Shown here: in pieces, positions 21,645-33,947 of the stretch
How the letters are laid out: each line of letters starts with the position of its first letter
Position numbering within the stretch: the stretch's first letter is position 1
Origin: Verticillium longisporum
Lineage: Eukaryota > Ascomycota > Sordariomycetes > Glomerellales > Plectosphaerellaceae
Length of the DNA stretch: 64,000 nt
Direction: 5' to 3'
Assembly: GCA_019188255.1 (NCBI GenBank)
Contig: JAETXT010000003.1
Span: forward strand, 2,046,001 to 2,110,000
Translations under genes and position numbers: made by a program
Notes under the pieces: generated by a model
Database searches by the model: none
What the model saw: only the letters and a program-made list of their open reading frames with translations
What the model was told of the DNA's origin: nothing

Positions 21645-23849
21645 CTACTCGGTCGCCATGGGCGTCCTTCCCGCCGCAGATGCAGAAGGCGACCTTGTTG
21701 CCGCCCCGCCGCCGTTAGGCAGCTGCAAGAACGCGTCGTAGTATCTGTCCAGCCACCTGGCCGCCTCGACACCCGAGTCGTCAACGCTCGAGTCCCACTT
21801 TCCGACGGAGCCGACGTAGCCATCGGGGCGAACGTTGACAATGGCGACCTCGCCGGGGCCGAGACTGCCGAGCCACTTGTTCGTGCACAGTGTGCCGCGT
21901 GTATCCTGCTCAGGAATGTCATCAAGATAGAAGGTCCAACGGCTGTCTTGCAAGAGGGCAGGCAGATCAGAGATCTCGACATCGGTTTTCGGCATTGTAG
22001 CTGAATTGTTAGCATGCATGGTCGAACATTGCAAGATGGAAAGGAGACTTACTAATGAGGGCAAAGGTGAAGAGGTGGCTGACGGCAGTGTAACGCTCCG
22101 GCCGCGAGTAGATGTCTTCCGAGGAGGGCAGACGGGGGTGCGCCGCGTATGAGGCACTGGCGGCGGCGGACAGTTTGCTGATGAACGAGTTTGTCGAGGC
22201 GATGGCCTGGCAGAAGGTCTCCAGGAATGGGTTGGATGCTTGGATGTCCCACATGAGGAGGTAGATTCTGAACTGGCCCATCATGGGAATGTCGAGCTGA
22301 ATGTCGACGGGGTTTGAGTCGATGTAGCGTGTCACCTTGGCCGGTGGCAGCAGGCAACCGGGCCGGGCGTCACCCATGAGCATATCCTGGGGTTCCGTCT
22401 GATTGAGAGGGCTCTCGGCGTACTCAGCGCCGACGCCCGAGATGAAACGCACGTTGGTCTTGAAGTTCTCGGACAAAGCAACAGCGTCACCACCGGCGAT
22501 GCGATTGGCGTGCTCATAGTCAAAGTTGACAAGGTCAAGAGCAATCTTCCTCCTCTCCTCTTCATAACTCTCAAGTAGGCAGGGCTTGGCAAGGCCTCTT
22601 ACTGCGAGGTTGAGCTTCCAGGCAAGGTTCCATGAGTCGTGCATGGACGTGTTCATGCCTTGAGCGGCTTTGGGCGAGTGAGTGTGCGAGGCGTCGCCGG
22701 CGAGGAAAGCGCGCAGGTGCGAGTCGCAGAAACGGCTGGCGACACGCTGGCCAATCTGGTAGCGTCCGAACCACTCGATGTATTTCCAATCGACGTTGTA
22801 AGGCGCCATGATTTGCTTGGCGCGGCGCATGACAAACTCTTGGCCGAGCTGCTGTCTATCGACCTTGGCGCCAGCAGACTTCAGCTCAATGTAGAATCGC
22901 GTCATGTTGCGTTCGCGAGGAATGATGAGGATGGATCCATGCTCCTGAGAGTAGACGAGAGTCTTGGACCAGATATCGGGAAAGTCGGTGATCAGCTCGC
23001 CGTCGAGCACACCCCAGACGGCAGCCTGCGAAAGGCCAATGGCTTTCGCCTCGGGGATGCTCTTGCGGACCTTGGAGTGCGCACCATCGCCTGTCAAGTC
23101 AGTCAGCTGTCGCGTCGCGAAAATAGCGCCAAGGCGACAAGAACTTACAGCCGACAAGGTACTGTGTCAATATCGTCCTCCGGTCCTGGGTGACATTGGC
23201 CTTGCAATTCACTTGCAATGGGCCGGCCTTGTTCTCCGGGACACTGAACGACTCAAAAGCCGTGTTCCTCCGCACCTCAACGCCGCACTTCTTCAGGTCG
23301 TCAATGAAGAGGCTCTCCACCATGCCTTGGTGCACCAGCAGAATGTACGGGTCCAGGACGTCAATGACGGGCGGGTAGTGCACCTCGCGACCCAGCCTGT
23401 GCAGCGGCTCTTCGGCGGTACTCCTCCAGAAAGAGATGTCATAAACTCGAACGCCGCGCTTCAGCAGGGGGTCCGCGAGGCGCATCTGTCGAAACGTCTC
23501 GATTGTCTTGGGTTGCAATCCGTCCGCCCTGCGCGGAGAGCAGAGTTAGCATGTGTGGTCATCGCATGGGGATGGTTCCATCAAGAAAGGCTCACCTGCC
23601 CACAGGCGTCTGATCAGCTCTTTCGTCAACAACCTCTACCTTGACGCCCATGCGTCCCAGGTTGGCTGCAAGCATGAGACCTGCCGGGCCAGCACCAATT
23701 ACGCATACCTGCGACTCGATTGGCGGCTCGGGCAAGCTGCGCAGAAGTGTGAGGGTATCCGAGGAGCTCTCAAAGTTGGTCTGGAGGCGGTCGACGCCAG
23801 ATTGCCGGTCCTCCATCGAGGGTTCCGACTGCACGGCGCTCGGCACCAT
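21645..23849 (-). CDS. FAD-dependent phenol 2-monooxygenase-like enzyme
   Basis: Four exons (23849-23596, 23528-23149, 23090-22053, 22000-21645) with introns of 67, 58 and 52 nt give 675 residues. The family hydroxylates phenolic rings using NADPH and FAD. The N-terminal dinucleotide fold is [20 protein letters not shown] (about residue 50). [11 protein letters not shown] is the DG fingerprint, and [20 protein letters not shown] is the GD motif that contacts FAD ribityl and marks the phenol hydroxylase clade (HxHSPKAGQGMN). A thioredoxin-like C-terminal domain (PF07976 type) ends with [19 protein letters not shown]. Start at 23849 is preferred because upstream codons are basic and low-complexity; an earlier ATG at 23978 is open in frame. 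It stands alone, so the substrate is unknown: aromatic catabolism or secondary metabolism are both possible. Confidence 0.88.
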
Positions 23850-25282
23850 GGCTTGAAGTATTGTTGTCGTTGTTCGCGACAGCGGCGGCGGCGGTGTGTT
23901 GCGAGTTGACAAGGCGGACGTGATGCGCCGTTCCTTATTCCGTCTTCGTCTCTTGACAGTTTTTCTCTCAAGGCTCAAATTATCTAGGTGTGCTATTCCT
24001 TGTCCTCTCTGGGCGGGTTCGTGTTACGGTTCGCAATCGTTCGGCGGCAGCACGAGCCGGCTGGGATATCGGTTTCAGGAAGTCGTCGATCCGGCGCAGG
24101 ATGCCAGACGGGCGGGCTTGCTCGCACGCGAGAGGTGGAGCAGAAGGGACCAAGGTGTCGGGGAGCGTCACTGGGAGCAGTCGAACCGAGCTCGGTCGTT
24201 TGCTATCGGGGGTTCAGGGTCAGGCAGACGCGCAATCCGGGGATCGACAAACGACCAGAGTTGGAGGTTGACTTTGACGACGCCTCCGGCAGCAGGAGAA
24301 AGAAAGGGTAAAAGAGCAACAAACTAGCACAGCTCAGGGCGAGCTGCTAGCGTAAAGTATGTATCAATCACTATCAATCGGACTAGCCGGACATGAGCGG
24401 ACTTTGGGGAGCGGGCAGATGGTGCGAGAAGAGAGAGGGCAAGCCGCCTCGCGAGCCCAGTCGAGGAAGGCGGTGGTGGTCCTTTGCCCAAAAAATGGCA
24501 TGACTTCACGAGGCTCGTGGAGTGAGAATGGGCTGATTTTCGCAGAAGGGACCACCCTGGCCACGTTCCTGCTTCCCCACGCCGCGCCGCGACATTTCAT
24601 CGCCCCGTGATTGGTCGCATCGGAGGCTGCCCCTCTCCGCGGGGTACTTCTTGCCCTGCACGATAGCCCGTGGCTTCCCACGACTCTCCCATCACGGCGG
24701 GTCCCGGTCTTTCTGTCACTGGAGATCGGGGTTGCGCTTGCCGTCGTCTTGTGCGCTGAGGTGTTACAAGGTAAGGTACGGTACAGGGGGTTGGACCTCC
24801 TGGGGGGCCGAACCCCCCTGAGGAGACTCTGTAGTGGGCCTGTCACGGCACCTTGTGGGAGGGGGTTCTGGAACCGGCGCTGTGGCTCTGAGAGCTCTCC
24901 ACTCAGGTGCTGGGGGGTTCCTTCCCTTGATGGTGATGGCTTCAGTATTCCGACATTTGTCTAGCTCCTCACCTGCTAGACAGACATTCATGGCCTGACG
25001 ATGCAACGAGATGGTTACACAGCATTGCCGAGACGGCGAGTCGTATCTTAGCCCTGTGGCAATCTGGTAGCATCGCAAAGAACATACATTGGCACTGCAT
25101 TGGTTTACATATTCTCCCGACCACTCAGGAAATATCTGACACGCAGGTGAGCCGCACAATGCAACCCAACTGTCGGGTCAGATGGATGATCAACCAGAAG
25201 AAACCTTCCGCATTACATTCAACATCGTATCCGAACATCGTCTCACAAAAGAAAACCTACGTCCATCATCATGCCACGACCC
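23850..25282. other. Intergenic stretch
   Basis: No gene recognised. A block around 24780-24930 is G-rich, with a short inverted match (ggttggacctcctgggggg / ccgaaccccc). Frames on both strands lack domain features. Confidence 0.4.
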
Positions 25283-26401
25283 CTACTTCACCAGCACGGT
25301 GCTCTCGTCTGCCTCTTTGTCCCTGCCGTCGTAGTGCTTGTCGAGATCCTTGACGACCTGCCGCCCCGAGAAGCTCGACATGAGCTTCTCGCTCTGGGCC
25401 CGCAGCCTGACCTGCCACCAGTGCGGGTAGGCACGGAGACCGGCAAGGCTGGCGCCGGCGCCGGGCACGATGACCTGACCGCTGCGGCCCGTGAGGATCT
25501 GGCGAACGATGGCCTCGGCGACCGTCTCGGGCTCGAGCGCCGGCATGAGGAAGGGCGTGTCCTGGTTGTAGCCCGTGAAGAGGGCTGTCTTGGTGTAGCC
25601 CTGGTTGACGAGCACGGTGCGGACGCGGGGCGCCTTGTAGCGCGTCGTCAACTCGGCCGTGAGGCCCTCGTGGAACGCCATGGCCGCCGCCTTGGACGCG
25701 CCGTAGTCGACCATGTTGGGCACGGCGAGGAAGGCGGCAAACGACGCGACGGTCACGATGGTGCCGTGGTTCGCCCGCACCATGGCCGGCAGGAACGCCT
25801 GCGTTGTCCAGTAGTGCGCCAGCGCGTTGACGTCAAACGTGAAGCGGATGTCGCGCTCCGACGCCTCGAGCACCGTCTTGCCGCCCCCCCCGCCCGCGTG
25901 GTGGATGAGCCCCGCCGGGCCGCCGACGCGCCGCCGCACCTCGTCGGCCGCCGCCTGCACCGCCGCCGTCGACGTCAGGTCGCACTGTACGTACGTCACG
26001 TTGGGTCCCGCCGAGAAGGTCATGGGTTGGATATCGAGCACGACGACCTGCGTGCCGCGCTCGGCGAAGAGGCGCACAATGTGCCCGCCGATGCCGCCGG
26101 CGCCGCCCGTCACGAGCACAATCTCGCGCCGCCAGTCGTACCGGTCGCTCGTCCAGTTGTTGAGTACGCGGTCCGACAACCAGGCGTTGGCCCACCGGGC
26201 GAGCGAAGCGTAGAGGAGGAGCTTGATGCGCGCAAATGCTGTGGGGTAGAGGATGGCCAGGTCGCCGCCCTTCTTGGTGTAGCGCGCCAGGAGCACGAGC
26301 GGCAGCAGCACGCTGGGGTTGAGAGCTGTGCGGCCGAGGAGGGAGAAGATGGGATCCGCCGTGAGGCCCTCGCGAGGGAGGATACCCTGGTGCATCGGCA
26401 T
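25283..26401 (-). CDS. Membrane-associated short-chain dehydrogenase/reductase
   Basis: A single exon; the ATG at 26401 (MPMHQGILPREGLTADPIF) fits the usual start of this fungal subfamily and gives 372 residues, although the frame is open to 26506. SDRs catalyse NAD(P)H-dependent oxidoreduction of alcohols and ketones; this clade resembles retinol dehydrogenase/dehydrogenase-reductase SDR family 16C. A hydrophobic N-terminal segment (LNPSVLLPLVLLARY) suggests membrane anchoring on ER or lipid droplets. The cofactor motif is VTGGAGGIGGHIV. The catalytic Ser lies in TIVTVASFAAF and the YxxxK in YGASKAA. The usual NNAG motif reads HHAG followed by four or more glycines, encoded over an eight-G run, which is unusual. 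Substrate unknown. Confidence 0.85.
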   Translation of the reverse strand: MPMHQGILPREGLTADPIFSLLGRTALNPSVLLPLVLLARYTKKGGDLAILYPTAFARIKLLLYASLARWANAWLSDRVLNNWTSDRYDWRREIVLVTGGAGGIGGHIVRLFAERGTQVVVLDIQPMTFSAGPNVTYVQCDLTSTAAVQAAADEVRRRVGGPAGLIHHAGGGGGKTVLEASERDIRFTFDVNALAHYWTTQAFLPAMVRANHGTIVTVASFAAFLAVPNMVDYGASKAAAMAFHEGLTAELTTRYKAPRVRTVLVNQGYTKTALFTGYNQDTPFLMPALEPETVAEAIVRQILTGRSGQVIVPGAGASLAGLRAYPHWWQVRLRAQSEKLMSSFSGRQVVKDLDKHYDGRDKEADESTVLVK

Positions 26402-27399
26402 GGTGAGTGGTCTTCGGTAGTGAAATAGGGCGCGTGGCAATTCGTTGTAGACGAGGCCCGAGTCACGATTTCGTACGTTGAGATATGAGAACGAGCGAGG
26501 CAGCACGCCAGCGAGAAGGAGACACCAGACTACTAATAGGAACAGCTTCTCTGTAGCTCATCATCATCCAGCACGCGCCCAGGGTGTCGGGCATGCAGGG
26601 TAGAGGAACACAGCTTCAGTTAGTGCAGCTCGAAGGGGGTACATGCTCCTGGCGGCTCGCTCCTCGTCCCCCGATGTACCCATGGCACTGCCTCCTAACA
26701 TTGGAAATCGGACGATTGCTCAGACAAGCAAGCTATTCGTCCCCTCTTCAGATCGCAAACACCGAGGTCCATGCAAGTGCTGTGTGGAAATGCGGGGGAG
26801 GCTGGACGTGCTCCTAGCGAGCAGGGCAACGAGCGCCACCAGAGGCACCAGCCGAAGCACCAACACCAGGAGCGGAGGCCGCGCTAGGCCGATCGTGCAT
26901 TTGAAGGGAGCGTCGCCCGCGCGTCTTAACCCGTTTAGGGGAACCAGCTCGCTTGCGGGGCGGGCATTGGGTCCGCGCCTCTCGTGTTAATCCCCTTGGG
27001 AAAAGGACGTTGCGAAAGTTGCACTGACAGGGGGATGGAAATGATTCAATTGGTGAGTATAGAGGTAATCTGCAATGCGACCTTATTTTTCAACCTACTT
27101 GGGAACGAGGTTAACTAATTGGCAGGTGATCGAGGCAACGATGATCTCAAGTGAACCTCGGTAAATACAAGCTTAGCAAACAGCATGGTTTGACAACAAT
27201 GTAACGTCCGTGAGCCATCTTTCGTCACCTTTCCGAAGCATCACGAACACATGCAGACGAATTGCGAAACAGCAAAGCCTGGTATCAAACCAAACCCTCA
27301 GGTTAAGTACTAAGAACAGCACCGCCGGGTATCACGAAGAGAGCAGCAAACTGCTCAGCAGTGCAGGCCGGAAAAAAAATGACAAGAGAACATCCATCC
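26402..27399. other. Intergenic stretch
   Basis: No gene seen. The segment 27030-27200 is A+T rich. The left part is the 5' flank of the SDR gene. Confidence 0.4.
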
Positions 27400-28296
27400 T
27401 CACATGGCCAGAGCACATCCGATCGCCGCCACAGATAGCCAGCTGGCGCCGCTCCTCCAGCTGAGCGCACCCGCGGCGCCAAGACCGTCGCCGGGGCGTG
27501 CATCGGGCTTCAGCTCACCGAAATCTCCATTGTCGTTATCATTGTCGTTGCCGTTGCCGTCCTCGCTCGCAGGCTTGACCTCGATCTCCGTGGACCCGCC
27601 AGGCGCCGCGAAAATGCCAACGGCGTTGGCCCCGTTGACGTCGAGCTCCTCGGGCGAAAGCAGCGGGTTGTTCAGCGCGTCGCAGTCGGGCCGGTCATCC
27701 CTCTCCTCGATTCTGTTCGTCAACCGCACGGGGACGTCAAAAATGGTGTAGTGATTCTCGCCGTTGAGACGAAAGTTTTGCCGGATCGAAATGTTGTAGA
27801 GGCCGCGGTCGCTATCGTCACCCGAGGGCTGGCCGTCGCCTACGAGACAGCGGGGGAAGAGCCAGTTGACGTGCTTGACGGTGCTGCCGGGCTCCTGGAG
27901 CATGATGGGGCCGAGGGCGTGGTCGTTCTCGGTGGCGGTGCCGTTGGAGATGGTGAAGTTGCGGCCCGTGACATAGCTCGACAGGAACATGGTGATGTTG
28001 AAAATGCCCGAGGGGCTGTCATCAGCGTAGGGCGGCAACGGGATTTCGCCGTTGGTCGTCACGTCCAGCGAGACATGGAGGTTCTCTGCGCATGTTAGCA
28101 AGTGTACCATCGCGAGACTTTAGTCACTTGACGGACCTCCTCCCAGAGGGGTGCCGGGTTGGGGCGCATTCAGAATAGCGAGACCAGGCGTGTAGATCTG
28201 GCCGTTATTGATTGTAAAGTTTTGTGCATAGTCGTCGCCGTCAGCAGCGGCCGCCAGCAATGGCAACAGAGCTACGAGGGAGAAGACCGCGAGCAT
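27400..28296 (-). CDS. Secreted, probably GPI-anchored protein of unknown function
   Basis: Two exons, 28296-28137 and 28085-27400, are joined across a 51-nt intron in the codon for Glu in PLGGENLHVS; 281 residues. A signal peptide is clear: MLAVFSLVALLPLLAAAADG with likely cleavage near residue 18-20. The mature protein has several N-x-S/T sites (NFT, NIT, NGT, NIS). It contains GSTVKHVNWLFPRCLVGDG and RLNGENHYTIFDVPV, found in a conserved family of fungal extracellular proteins with no known activity. The C-terminus has an Asn/Asp/Gly spacer and a terminal hydrophobic stretch (SWLSVAAIGCALAM) as in GPI-anchor signals. It is probably a cell wall or plasma-membrane surface protein. Confidence 0.75.
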
Positions 28297-29566
28297 GCCG
28301 AAGAGGTACAGGCGCAAAGGGGGAAAGGGACGGCAAGGAGGGAGCAAAATAGACGGGCGAGCAGAAGGGCCGTTCGGTGGGCGTGGAACAACTTTTGAGG
28401 AGTTGAGACGGACCCCACGGAGCGGTACAGCGATCCGACAGATTCGCAACTGCGATGCAATGGGCCAGACCGGGGTCTGGGAAGCGGAAGGGTGGAGTTT
28501 CAATATGGCAGCATAGATGGAGGGGTCTGGGAAATGAGCCCGTACACCAGGGTGGAAGAACAGTATTGGCGAAGAAGTCTTTCGACACGCGGCGATGAAG
28601 ATAGTGTTAGAATGACTCTCCATCTGGTGTTTGCAGCTGAAAGATGAAGATGTCGCGAATCGAAATGGCACGAGAGAGGTCTTGGTGTGCGACGTGGGTG
28701 TTATCAGGCCCATCACCGTCGCCCTTCCGATCGAATCTTCACTGCATGATCTTAGGCAAGATGCTTTGATGCTTCGTGGCGCCAACGGATGCCAACGGAT
28801 GGCAGCTCGCCGAGGTGCTTGGTCGCCAGCGAGCATGGTCCGCGGTCGTGCCTCTGAGGCGTAAGGCAGGTGAGGGCCATCTTCTTGGAGGCTTGGGTCT
28901 GTGCCGTTGATCCCGTTCCTGAGCCTTGGACTGGTCGGTGCACTGGAAACCTGCCCAGACAATTCGGAATGGCATCCATGGAGCGTTGAGATGACGTTGA
29001 CGTGGGCAGAGGGGGTGGTTGAAGCAAAATCAGGTTTCACATTGACCTGGCGAGGGGTCTTGTCCAGGCGAGGCGAGGTCTGATGATTGGCAGGAAGAGG
29101 CACGAGCCAGGACCAGGCTCTTTCTCTTCGACCTCTTCGACCCATCTCGCTGCAATAACAGATCGCGCTACGGCCGAGAACGCCCTGTCGGCCCTGCTTT
29201 CCGCCGCCTCTGTAGCGACGACATGGCCTAAACTGCCTGCCGCCAATACCTGGCGTAGGTACTTAGGTAGGTACCTTAGATATATGGGCATCTGCATGTA
29301 TTATTCCAACCCTTCCACCTTGACCATCACCAATGCAAACACAATCATAGACACGCCTCTTCTCTGGCTTTCGAGACTCGTCAAGGTTCTCGCTGCACTG
29401 CCCCGTGACGACACAGTCTCTCTATTTTCAGGGTATTTTCACGGTATTGAACGCATCCGATACGTGAAGCCGTCCAAGCAGACTTGCAAACGGCAGTGCA
29501 CGTAGTGGACACCAAATGTAAGTGCCTCCCCTCCTTCCGAGCCATCACAGCATCCAGCTGGAAAGA
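28297..29566. other. Intergenic stretch
   Basis: No gene recognised; a long open minus-strand frame that continues upstream of the signal-peptide exon is out of character and considered a shadow. At 29263-29282 is a GTAGGTACTTAGGTAGGTACC block of the dispersed palindromic motif. A direct duplication gccaacggat occurs at about 28781-28800. Confidence 0.4.
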
Positions 29567-30381
29567 TCAAGCCATATCCCACTTGAGCTTGAAAGTCGTG
29601 CTGGGGACCTTGTAGCTAGCGAGCGCGGCAATGGCTCCAGCGGCGTCTGTGGCAGTCGCAACGATGCTGGCATTGTCGCCCTTGACGAAACCTTCCGCCG
29701 CGGCATGTTCGATCCAAGAAAGAATGCCATCGTAAAAGCCATCAGTATTCAAAAGACATACACCCCGCGAGTGTATACCGAGCTGAACCCACGTGGTGGT
29801 CTCGAGGATTTCCTCAATGGTACCGTATCCGCCAGCGAGTGCAATAAACCCTGAGCCGGGCCCGCCATTGAAGACCTCGCGGGCCATCATACGCTTACGG
29901 GTGTGCATATCGTTGACGATGGTGGTGCGACCGTAGACGCTCTCGTCGGGGACCTGTAGACCAGGACTGGCATCGTGCATCTTGTCGCTCCGCTCGTACT
30001 TGACCAGGGCCTCTGGTATAATGCCGTGAACGGCACCGGGACCGGATAGAGATACAAGAGTCTTCGCGACCTCTCCCATGAGGCCGACAGTTCCACCACC
30101 ATAGACTAAAGACAACTGTCAGAGAGGCCCAAGTTTTGCGTCAAATATGTCTTGGGATGCCAACCTAGGTGCATGTCATTTGCAGCCATGAGGCGCGCAA
30201 GCTCCCGGGCTGCTTCCATGTGAACAAGCTTGTTGCCGTCCGAGGCGCCGCAGTAAACACACAGTACTGTCCTGCGCGGAACAAGGTTCTCATCGGTGGC
30301 AGCCACGGCAGCGGGCTCATGGGTGGCAGTTGACTCAAGAGGCTCTGCCGAGTTTGTAGACGATGAAAGGCCGGTTTCCAT
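29567..30381 (-). CDS. LOG-family cytokinin riboside 5'-monophosphate phosphoribohydrolase-like protein
   Basis: Two exons, 30381-30165 and 30105-29567, flank a 59-nt intron; the join gives MHLVYGGGTVGLMG and 251 residues. LOG proteins release free cytokinin bases (or other nucleobases) from the nucleoside monophosphates; many fungal members are annotated as lysine decarboxylase-like. Family features are VLCVYCGASDG near residue 40, VYGGGTVGLMGEVA, and ALAGGYGTIEEILE, where the usual PGGxGTxxE motif has Ala in place of Pro. The arginine before the motif is present (TRKRMMAREVF). The first 35 residues are a low-complexity extension. It is divergent from the Zn2Cys6 gene to its right. Whether it makes cytokinin in this fungus is inference. 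Confidence 0.85.
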
Positions 30382-30856
30382 ATCTTCAGAATTATGAGAG
30401 ACGATGTTGGAAATGGTGATGAAGAAGAAAGGCTGACGAAGCGCGCGAGAGGCCTGCCTGGTAAGGAATGTTAATCCGATCAGGTTTTGCTTCGCGTTTC
30501 GAGAGTCTGAAGATGGGAAAGCTTGTGATCATGTTTGATGAAGATCAACCAAAATGGCACATTGCCCATAATATATACTCTGTGTACAGGCAGTTCTTTC
30601 TAGGAACACGATATGCTCTGCTCGTCCTCGAGAGTCACCAGCACACTGCTCGGCCGTGACACGGACCCACTTGGTGTCAGGCTCGTCCCGGCCGAGCCTA
30701 CATTCTACACCACGTCTTGACAATTGCCCAACCTGGAACTCGGCCGACTTGTCTCTCACATCGTTGTGCTCACCCGAGAAAGCACAGCAATTCACAGGTG
30801 CATCCCTGTGAGTCTGTGGTGCCACGCATAATAGCGACGACGCAACGAAACAACCC
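30382..30856. promoter_or_regulatory. Divergent intergenic region between LOG-like and Zn2Cys6 genes
   Basis: About 475 bp between divergent starts. No gene is seen and no recognised operator; it must contain both promoters. Confidence 0.35.
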
Positions 30857-33349
30857 ATGGCGAATCAGCCGCAGACACGCAGCAGTCAACGGACCGTGCT
30901 GGCATGTACCGAGTGCGTGCGACGAAAGATCCGCTGCTCCAAGTCAATCCCATGTGACGGCTGCGTTCGCCAGAATAAGGCGAGCCTCTGCCGCCGAGAA
31001 CCAGTGGCGCTCACGGCGCGGCGCTCGGCGCCACGGTCCACTACGCTGCGCGCAAAATCAGGTGCGACGGCCAGAGAAAACACAGCGGCCGCGGAGAGCG
31101 CGTCGCAGGTTGGTAATTCGGCGTCGATTCATGACGATGTGCGCTATGGAGCCAGTCAAATTGCCGCTGGTATATCAAGTCAAGCGTCAGTAGTCGCCAG
31201 GGCGTCAATGAACGATACTCGAATTCCCGGAACAGTAGCATCGCGACGCCCATCTGAGAGCAGTGACAGGGAATTTTGTCCGTCAGAACCCACCGCGGAT
31301 ATCGCATCCCAGGTCTCGGGCAATCGTCGTCTCACAGGCGATCCTTTAACGGACGAAGCGGCCTCAACGCTTGAATTCCTTGCTCATGGTCGCCAAAATG
31401 TTCTTAGAAGAATTCTAGAAACAGACCACCGCTCCCCATCTACGACGGAGACACTTCTTCGAGGGGACATGCCATTCGACCCATTTTACCCAGTTGGGTT
31501 GTGTCGAGAGATGCTCCGGGTTCATCAGACCTATTTGGCATGGATGCATACAGTTGTCCACCTGCCGACCTTTGGGCATGAGTTTGAGGCTTGCGTTCTC
31601 GCTGGCACCTGCAACAGGTCGTGGGCGGCGTTGTACTACGCTATTCTGGCAGTAAGTTATGCTTACTGCCTTCGGTATCCCTCGATACTGCTCGCAACTA
31701 TTGCTAACGACATGATGTATACAGCACACACTGTATCATGTAGAAGGGAGTTCTCTACTTGCTGATGAACTGCAGTCCTATGGTTTGTTTGTACGCTCCA
31801 ACCCTTTATCAGCAGGAAGATCTGACCAATCCATAGCCGGAGTAGACCTGACACGCACTCTCCTGGATAAGAGTGTTGATCTGCTATTCCAAGGAAATTT
31901 CATGTCCGATCACAGAATCACGTCTATTCAGGCTATTTGTCTTTTGTTGCAAGTGGCTCATAATTTTGATAAATCCGACATGGTCTGCATACTCGTCTCT
32001 ACAGCCATACGCATATCTCAGTGCCTCAATCTTCACGTCCTTGGACAAGACGCCCCTACCACAGCAACAACCAATGGCACTGGACGAAAAAGGAGTGACC
32101 AGGAGCTTGTGGAGCGGGAGATCCAGAAACGTATCTGGTGGTTTCTCGTGCGATACGACTGGCTGCAAATTCCGTTTCAGAACATTTGCCAGATTCATCC
32201 CACACAGTTCACCACGCCCATGCCTCTGAACTGCTTTGACGAACTCGAACGCATGATACGGGATGGAATGGTTGACACTCAGTCAGACCACGTGCCTACT
32301 TCAACTCGCTGGACAGTCACAATGGACCAAGGTGCGTCATCTCTCATGATACCCGATCTTTAGCAACATTATATCCTCGCTGATCACGAGGTGCTATTCT
32401 GCCCCTTGCAGTATCAGTTCTCATATGGAAGCACCAGGACCGGATAAATGCAGGCAACGCTCAAGGAGGAGGTTCGCAAACGCTTGAAGCCTTGTATGAG
32501 CACGTCATCTGGGCCGACAGAGAGATTAAACACCTCTATGCCACCTGGCCGCTCTTCATGCGCGAGGTGGATGCTTCGACGGTTCAGGCTGGAACCAATG
32601 CATGCCTTCCTACAGTTCCGATGCCGGGACTCCTGCTACTTTGCACTGCGCACAAGGTGAGATTTTCTGAACTTGTCCTCAAATCGTATCTGCATGTGAT
32701 GCAAACTCACATGATGTGTTATCCCAAGATCCTCAGCGTACATCGGCACTTTCAGCTGCTGAGTTTTCGGGACAGGCGCTTTGCTTTTACTCAGGTAGGC
32801 TACCTTCAGCCAGCTTTAAGAAATCCGTGACACATGCTGAACTTCTAGATGTCCTGCCTCGCCATTGTTGAGCGTGCTCTGACAGCCATTCAAGCGTGGC
32901 CTGACACAACCGAGACGCGCATCGCGCGCCGGATGTGGACGACCCTAACTCAAGTTGTATCCTGCTCAGTCAATCTGGTCTTTGCCCTTGTCTTCAAAAA
33001 CGAGAACCCCCTGATGTACGACGTGTCCAAGCTCCGGAACTTGCTTTCTTTCACCAAAGACTTTTTGCAGCGTGAGGAGCACGCGAGCTCCATTGCTGCG
33101 CGGGGAGTCAAGCTCATTGGCGCTTTGGCTGACCTTGAGCGGTGGCCTGAGGGTCCAAAAGACATCGAGGAAGAGATGGGCCGTCTTGTGCGGCAATTTG
33201 CCGCAAGTGATGGCCGAGGACATGGCATGGTCCAAGCTGAGGCGCAGGGGATTGTATTCCCACCGCTAAGCCAGGATGTTTGGGACATATTCAACACGGG
33301 GGGGAGCGTCTTCTCTGAGTATCTGATGGATCAGGATTTTCAGATATGA
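30857..33349 (+). CDS. Zn2Cys6 transcription factor with fungal_trans domain
   Basis: Five exons (30857-31651, 31725-31782, 31837-32331, 32412-32794, 32849-33349), all phases consistent, give 743 residues. The binuclear zinc cluster ACTECVRRKIRCSKSIPCDG, continuing with C.R.NKASLC, is at residues 16-48, followed by a basic/disordered linker. The middle homology region (fungal_trans, PF04082) begins near 220 with DPFYPVGLCREMLRVHQTYL. It includes YYAILA, the helix QAICLLLQVAHNFDKS and RIWWFLVRYDW. A late helix block is SVHRHFQLLSFRDRRFAFTQ. The family acts as a nuclear regulator, usually as a homodimer on CGG triplets. Nothing nearby points to its targets; adjacent genes are LOG-like and a fatty-acid elongation enzyme. 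Confidence 0.9.
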
Positions 33350-33947
33350 GAGGATTGTATGGCCTATTGTGCCGCGTTGGCCAGATACATGCCTCACGAA
33401 CTTATTTGCACGACCCGCTCAAGATGATCAGGAGCTCCTTTCGATATGTGTGTTGCTCCCAGTATGAGTTTCAAGCTTCATTCGCTGCCTCGAGAAGCAT
33501 GGCTTTTTTCTTCAATTGTTAACATTCTTCTTGTTGGCGACGAGTGGTGACAGAACGGATCTCAGTGTGATGTCGTCGGAGTGAAGGGCCCTCTTACCAG
33601 ATACACCTCACTTCGACTGCCAACAACCTGAATATTGGCATCAAGTCCCAGACAAGTTTCTACGAGGGGACAAGAGTTGCATGGAGGCGGCGTGTGTGGT
33701 AGGAGTCGATCAGGCATCTGGCTTGGGCTGCTCAAAGTTCCTGAGTTCCGAGAAAAGCGGGTCTTCACTGCCCGAAAAGAACGATGGATCTGGACATCAT
33801 CCCCGGCCGGCCGATCATGTGGACCAATCATCACCAGCGTGAGCCATTCCAACACCGAGGCCGAGGCTCACCACCGAAGAAATTTCACCGTGCCAGTTTT
33901 TACTTTACGATTATTTCATCAAACAGTCAGAGCCGAACCGTCACGCC
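33350..33947. other. Intergenic stretch between codirectional genes
   Basis: No gene seen. It holds the 3' end of the Zn2Cys6 gene and the promoter of the dehydratase; the leader just upstream of 33948 is A/T-rich (tttactttacgattatttcatc). Confidence 0.4.

Noticed and set aside
25271..26428. 385-residue plus-strand His/Arg/Ala-rich frame
   Set aside because: Antisense of the SDR gene in GC-rich codons; no domain, and the SDR motifs are unambiguous.
28120..29145. 341-residue minus-strand frame as one protein
   Set aside because: Only its last 50 or so residues (signal peptide onward) match the secreted protein; the upstream part is low-complexity and lacks a conserved domain.
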